NCBI GenBank assembly: GCA_016794765.1
Contig: JAEUJG010000415.1
Location: forward strand, 1-8,577
Length of the DNA stretch: 8,577 nt
Origin: Spirochaetaceae bacterium
GTDB taxonomy: Bacteria; Spirochaetota; Spirochaetia; Treponematales; Rectinemataceae
Reading direction: 5' to 3'
Below the pieces are notes generated by a model. That model worked only from the letters and a program-made list of their open reading frames with translations, had not been told where the DNA came from and searched no databases. Below are positions 6,210-8,577 of this stretch, one piece after another (positions within the stretch are counted from its first letter, which is position 1; every line of letters begins with the position of its first letter). The translations under genes were made by a program, and so were the position numbers.

Positions 6210-8402
6210 GTGAGAAAGCATCGCTCCAGGTTCCCCGAAGGGACCGACGATCCGCGGACCGAACCGCATGGTTCAGAATCCGCGCCGGACGATTCGCGTT
6301 CGGCTCCCATGTCCGATCCCGCCGCCCGCGGCGAGGATGGTTCCAGCCCGGCGGGCGCCGATCGCCCGCCCAAATCCCGCCGCTCCCGGCGAGGCCGCGG
6401 CCACGGCGAAGGCCGGACGGACGAACGGCCCGACAACGCGTCCGCCGGGGTCCAGCCCGCCGCGACTTCGAATCCGGATGCCGCCGACCAGGGCGCCCGC
6501 CAGGACGGCGAGTCGGGAGAGGCCAAGAAAAGCCGCTCCCGCCGGCGCCGCGAGCGCCGCAAGGAAGCCAAGGCCCGCGGCGAGGGCGAGGCGCCGACCC
6601 CGCGCGCCGACCGTCCGAAAGAGGAGCGGCCGGGCGACCGGCAGTCCCGCGGGGCGGAACCCCGCCTCGAACACCGCAAGGGCCAGCGGAACGAGGGGAA
6701 AAAGCCCGGCACCGAGGAACGCCAGCGTCGTTCCGGCCAGGACGAGCGTCCCCGCGACGGCTTCCGTCCCGCGGGCGAGCGCCGCGACCGCGACGAATCG
6801 CGCCAGCGGCGCCAGCAGCCCCTCGGCGAGAACCGGTCCCGCGCCGACCGGCCCCGCCGCGAAGACCGCCCCTTCCGCGAGGATCGTCCCTACCGGGAGG
6901 ACCGCGCCAATCGCGCCGACCGCCCCTACCGCGGCGCGGAGGATCCGTACGCCCGGCCGGCCCCGCGCCGCCAGGCGCGTCCCGAAGGGATTCCCGAAAA
7001 TCTCGACGACGAGCTCGAGCTCCCGCCGGGCTTCCGCGGTCCGACGGGCGAGCCCATCGGCTCCCGGGACCGCCGGGGCGCTTTCGGCAAGAAAACCGCG
7101 CCGGCCGTCCGGGTCCTGGAGCGGCTCTCTCCCTCGCCGGAAAGCCTCCAGATCCTCGCCAAGCTCGAGGCCGTGATCGAGGAGGCGGCGCCCATCCAGG
7201 CAAAGCATCGCGCGGGCCTCAAGGGCGACATCCGCGGACTCTGGGAGGAGCTCACCTCCGACCGCGAGTCCCGCTCCGCCGACTACCTCGGCACGCCGCC
7301 CGCCATGTCGGCCTACCTCCGCTACTTCATGCCCTGGAACGTCTTCAGGCTCTCCGCGATCTTCTCCAACGCGGACTTCTGCCTGCCGGACAACGCCGTC
7401 ATCGTCGACGTCGGCTCCGGCCCCCTCACCCTGCCCATCGCCCTCTACGCCTCCCGCCCCGAGCTGCGCGAGGTACCGCTCACCATCTACTGCATGGACC
7501 GCGTCGAGCGCGTCCTGGAGGCGGGCAAGGCGGTCTTCGAAACGCTCTGCCTGCGCACGGGCGGCAGGCTCCCTCCCTGGCGCATCGAGCTCCGCAAGGA
7601 AGGCTTCGGCGGGCCCCTGCCCGAGCGGGCCCACCTGCTCGCGGCGGCTAACGTCTTCAACGAGTTCTTCTGGAAGGACAAGCGCTCCCTGGGCGACCGC
7701 GCCATCGACACCGCGCGGACCCTCCTCTCCTACCTCCGGGAGAACGGCAGCCTCTTCGTGATGGAGCCGGGCGATCCCCGCTCGGGCGCCTTCATCACCT
7801 CGCTCCGCGCAGCCCTGCTCGCCGAGGGCGCCTCGCCCCTCGGCCCCTGCCCCCACGCCCTGTCCTGCCCCATGCCCGGCGTGTTCCGCCACCTCCTTCC
7901 GCCGGAGGAGACGCGCGTCGTGAAGGGCGACCCGAACGCCGCGCCCTCGCGCTTCGTCCTCCCGCCGGTCGTGATGCCGAAAAAACGCGACAAGTTCCCG
8001 TGGTGCCACTTCGGCGTCGACACCGACCAGGCGCCGTCCTGGCTCCAGGCCCTCTCCGCCGAGGCGGGCCTTCCCAAGGAGCGCGCCGTGCTCTCCTACC
8101 TCTGGGCGGCGCGCGGCCTCATGTCGCGCTCCCTCGCGGGAGTTCCCGATCCCCAGCGGCTCGGCTCCGAAAAGGAACGCCGCGCCCGCGTCGGCAAGGG
8201 CATCCTCGTCCGCGTCGTCTCCGAGCCCTTCGGCCTTCCCGAGGGAGCCACCGGCCAGTACGCCTGCTCGAGCCTCGGCTACACCCTCCTCAGGCGGCCG
8301 CGCGGGGAAGATCCCTACGAGCCGGGCGACCTCCTCGAGGTGACGACGGCGCCGCTCGGAAAAAACGACGAAAAATCCGGAGCGATTATTCTTCCCACTT
8401 GA
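6210..8402 (+). CDS. Rsm22-family (METTL17-like) ribosome-associated methyltransferase-like protein with long Arg-rich N-terminal extension
   Basis: A 730-residue protein in two parts. Residues 1 to about 295 are low-complexity, dominated by Arg, Asp, Glu, Pro and Gly, and probably disordered; residues 211-240 are five hexapeptides of the R-x-D-R type. Residues about 300-730 match the Rsm22 family (mitochondrial METTL17, small-subunit assembly): VDVGSGPLT (399-407) as the SAM-binding loop, CMD (428-430) ending the next strand, NVFNEFFW (481-488), FVMEPGDPRSG (516-526), CPHALSC (547-553), WCHF (598-601). Cys547, Cys553, Cys599 and Cys686 fit the four-cysteine Fe-S set of METTL17. About 38 extra residues separate Cys553 from WCHF compared with the spacing I recall. 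Start: GTG 6210 has GAAGG four bases upstream; ATG 6309 in frame is the alternative. It should act in the cytoplasm on the small ribosomal subunit; methyltransferase activity is unproven in this family. Transcribed from its own promoter. Confidence 0.88.
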   Translation: MRKHRSRFPEGTDDPRTEPHGSESAPDDSRSAPMSDPAARGEDGSSPAGADRPPKSRRSRRGRGHGEGRTDERPDNASAGVQPAATSNPDAADQGARQDGESGEAKKSRSRRRRERRKEAKARGEGEAPTPRADRPKEERPGDRQSRGAEPRLEHRKGQRNEGKKPGTEERQRRSGQDERPRDGFRPAGERRDRDESRQRRQQPLGENRSRADRPRREDRPFREDRPYREDRANRADRPYRGAEDPYARPAPRRQARPEGIPENLDDELELPPGFRGPTGEPIGSRDRRGAFGKKTAPAVRVLERLSPSPESLQILAKLEAVIEEAAPIQAKHRAGLKGDIRGLWEELTSDRESRSADYLGTPPAMSAYLRYFMPWNVFRLSAIFSNADFCLPDNAVIVDVGSGPLTLPIALYASRPELREVPLTIYCMDRVERVLEAGKAVFETLCLRTGGRLPPWRIELRKEGFGGPLPERAHLLAAANVFNEFFWKDKRSLGDRAIDTARTLLSYLRENGSLFVMEPGDPRSGAFITSLRAALLAEGASPLGPCPHALSCPMPGVFRHLLPPEETRVVKGDPNAAPSRFVLPPVVMPKKRDKFPWCHFGVDTDQAPSWLQALSAEAGLPKERAVLSYLWAARGLMSRSLAGVPDPQRLGSEKERRARVGKGILVRVVSEPFGLPEGATGQYACSSLGYTLLRRPRGEDPYEPGDLLEVTTAPLGKNDEKSGAIILPT
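6840..6929 (+). repeat. Five 18-bp tandem units encoding hexapeptides in the Rsm22-family protein
   Basis: Residues 211-240 read RADRPR, REDRPF, REDRPY, REDRAN, RADRPY. The DNA units are each 18 bases and similar but not identical (GAC/GAT, CGC/CGG/CGT alternatives), which indicates an older expansion under protein-level constraint rather than fresh slippage. A degenerate continuation (RGAEDPYARP) follows. Confidence 0.85.
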
Positions 8403-8428
8403 CATTGCGGTGCCGTCGTCGCTATAGT
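8399..8428 (+). promoter_or_regulatory. Promoter of the tRNA-Asp gene, overlapping the upstream stop codon
   Basis: A perfect TTGACA (8399-8404) is followed after 18 bases by TATAGT (8423-8428, five of six). The TGA stop of the Rsm22-family gene (8400-8402) lies inside the -35 box. The predicted start near 8435 leaves a leader of about 13 bases before the mature tRNA. Confidence 0.85.
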
Positions 8429-8429
8429 G

Positions 8430-8450
8430 CCCGTGTCGTCAAGACACGGG
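8430..8450 (+). repeat. Inverted repeat across the tRNA-Asp transcription start and 5' end
   Basis: CCCGTGTC (8430-8437) pairs perfectly with GACACGGG (8443-8450) around the loop GTCAA. The right arm includes the first three bases of the mature tRNA acceptor stem. It starts right after the -10 box, so only part of the left arm should be transcribed; it could be a DNA-level site or part of a leader fold. Confidence 0.55.
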
Positions 8451-8521
8451 GGCGTGGCGAAGCTGGTTATCGCGCCGGCCTGTCAAGCCGGAGATCGCGG
8501 GTTCAAGCCCCGTCGCTCCCG
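8448..8521 (+). tRNA. tRNA-Asp, anticodon GTC
   Basis: A full 74-base cloverleaf can be drawn. The acceptor GGGGGCG (8448-8454) pairs with CGCTCCC (8514-8520), with one G-U pair, and the discriminator is G8521. D-stem is GCGA/TCGC with loop AGCTGGTTA; anticodon stem CCGGC/GCCGG with loop CTGTCAA, anticodon GTC at 8482-8484. The variable loop is AGATC; T-stem GCGGG/CCCGT with T-loop TTCAAGC. The 3' CCA is not encoded (TAG follows), so CCA addition by nucleotidyltransferase is required. G73 and the GTC anticodon agree with aspartate identity. Confidence 0.97.
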
Positions 8522-8522
8522 T

Positions 8523-8554
8523 AGGATCCGTCACACGACGGATCCTTTTTATTT
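8523..8554 (+). terminator. Intrinsic-terminator hairpin directly after tRNA-Asp
   Basis: A perfect 10-bp stem, AGGATCCGTC (8523-8532) with GACGGATCCT (8537-8546), loop ACAC, is followed by TTTTATTT (8547-8554). This is a textbook Rho-independent terminator, one base after the mature tRNA end. Another tRNA begins immediately after the T-run, so it must leak, or serve processing, or the next tRNA must be made from a promoter inside this region. Confidence 0.85.
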
Positions 8555-8577
8555 CGGGCTGTAGCGCAGGGGCTAGC
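8555..8577 (+). tRNA. 5' part of a second tRNA, cut by the window edge (possibly tRNA-Pro)
   Basis: The last 23 bases have the layout of a tRNA 5' end: acceptor CGGGCTG (8555-8561), T8-A9, D-stem GCGC (8564-8567), loop AGGGGCTA with the GG pair and A21, then GC starting the returning D-stem. The anticodon is outside the window. C at position 1 with GTAGCGCAG is common in tRNA-Pro, but the identity is a guess. Confidence 0.75.

Noticed and set aside
6273..8405. Open frame of 710 codons on the minus strand across the Rsm22-family gene
   Set aside because: Mirror of a real gene whose C-terminal half has clear family motifs; the antisense product is low-complexity with no recognisable domain and no ribosome site.

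Overview
The window is a very GC-rich bacterial chromosome segment with ordinary housekeeping and sensory genes. The two chemoreceptors (HAMP run ending in EGEGDL, signalling tip AERTNLLAMNAAIEAAHAG), a large-family Rsm22 protein and a tRNA without an encoded CCA end would suit a high-GC spirochaete. That assignment is inference from family resemblance (about even odds), and no marker gene settles it.

Layout. Positions 1-2051 (minus strand) hold a methyl-accepting chemotaxis protein that runs out of the left edge. Positions 2162-4456 (minus) hold a second, complete paralogue in the same orientation, and a sigma70-type promoter lies between them. Positions 4457-4664 are a divergent intergenic region with the promoter of tdh and a small dyad. 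Positions 4665-5690 (plus) encode L-threonine 3-dehydrogenase. Positions 5691-6209 have no credible gene but hold a run of GC-rich inverted repeats and then the promoter of the next gene. Positions 6210-8402 (plus) encode an Rsm22-family (METTL17-like) ribosome-associated methyltransferase-like protein with a long, Arg-rich, probably disordered N-terminal extension. A promoter whose -35 box overlaps that gene's stop codon drives tRNA-Asp(GTC) at 8448-8521. This is followed by a perfect terminator-type hairpin and, at once, by the 5' end of another tRNA cut by the window edge.

How the genes fit together. The two receptors are membrane sensors with double-Cache-type extracellular domains. Their signalling halves are about four fifths identical while the sensor halves have diverged, so they should feed the same chemotaxis kinase array with different ligands. 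Tdh starts threonine catabolism; its usual partner kbl is not in the window. The Rsm22-like gene and the tRNAs form a translation-related block. I see no phage, transposon, CRISPR or toxin-antitoxin genes. The points most worth checking are the Rsm22 protein architecture (N-terminal extension with hexapeptide repeats, and an insertion inside the expected Fe-S cysteine set), the structured 5691-6010 intergenic region, and the terminator-like hairpin wedged between two tRNAs. Long open frames antisense to the real genes are GC-bias shadows and were left out.
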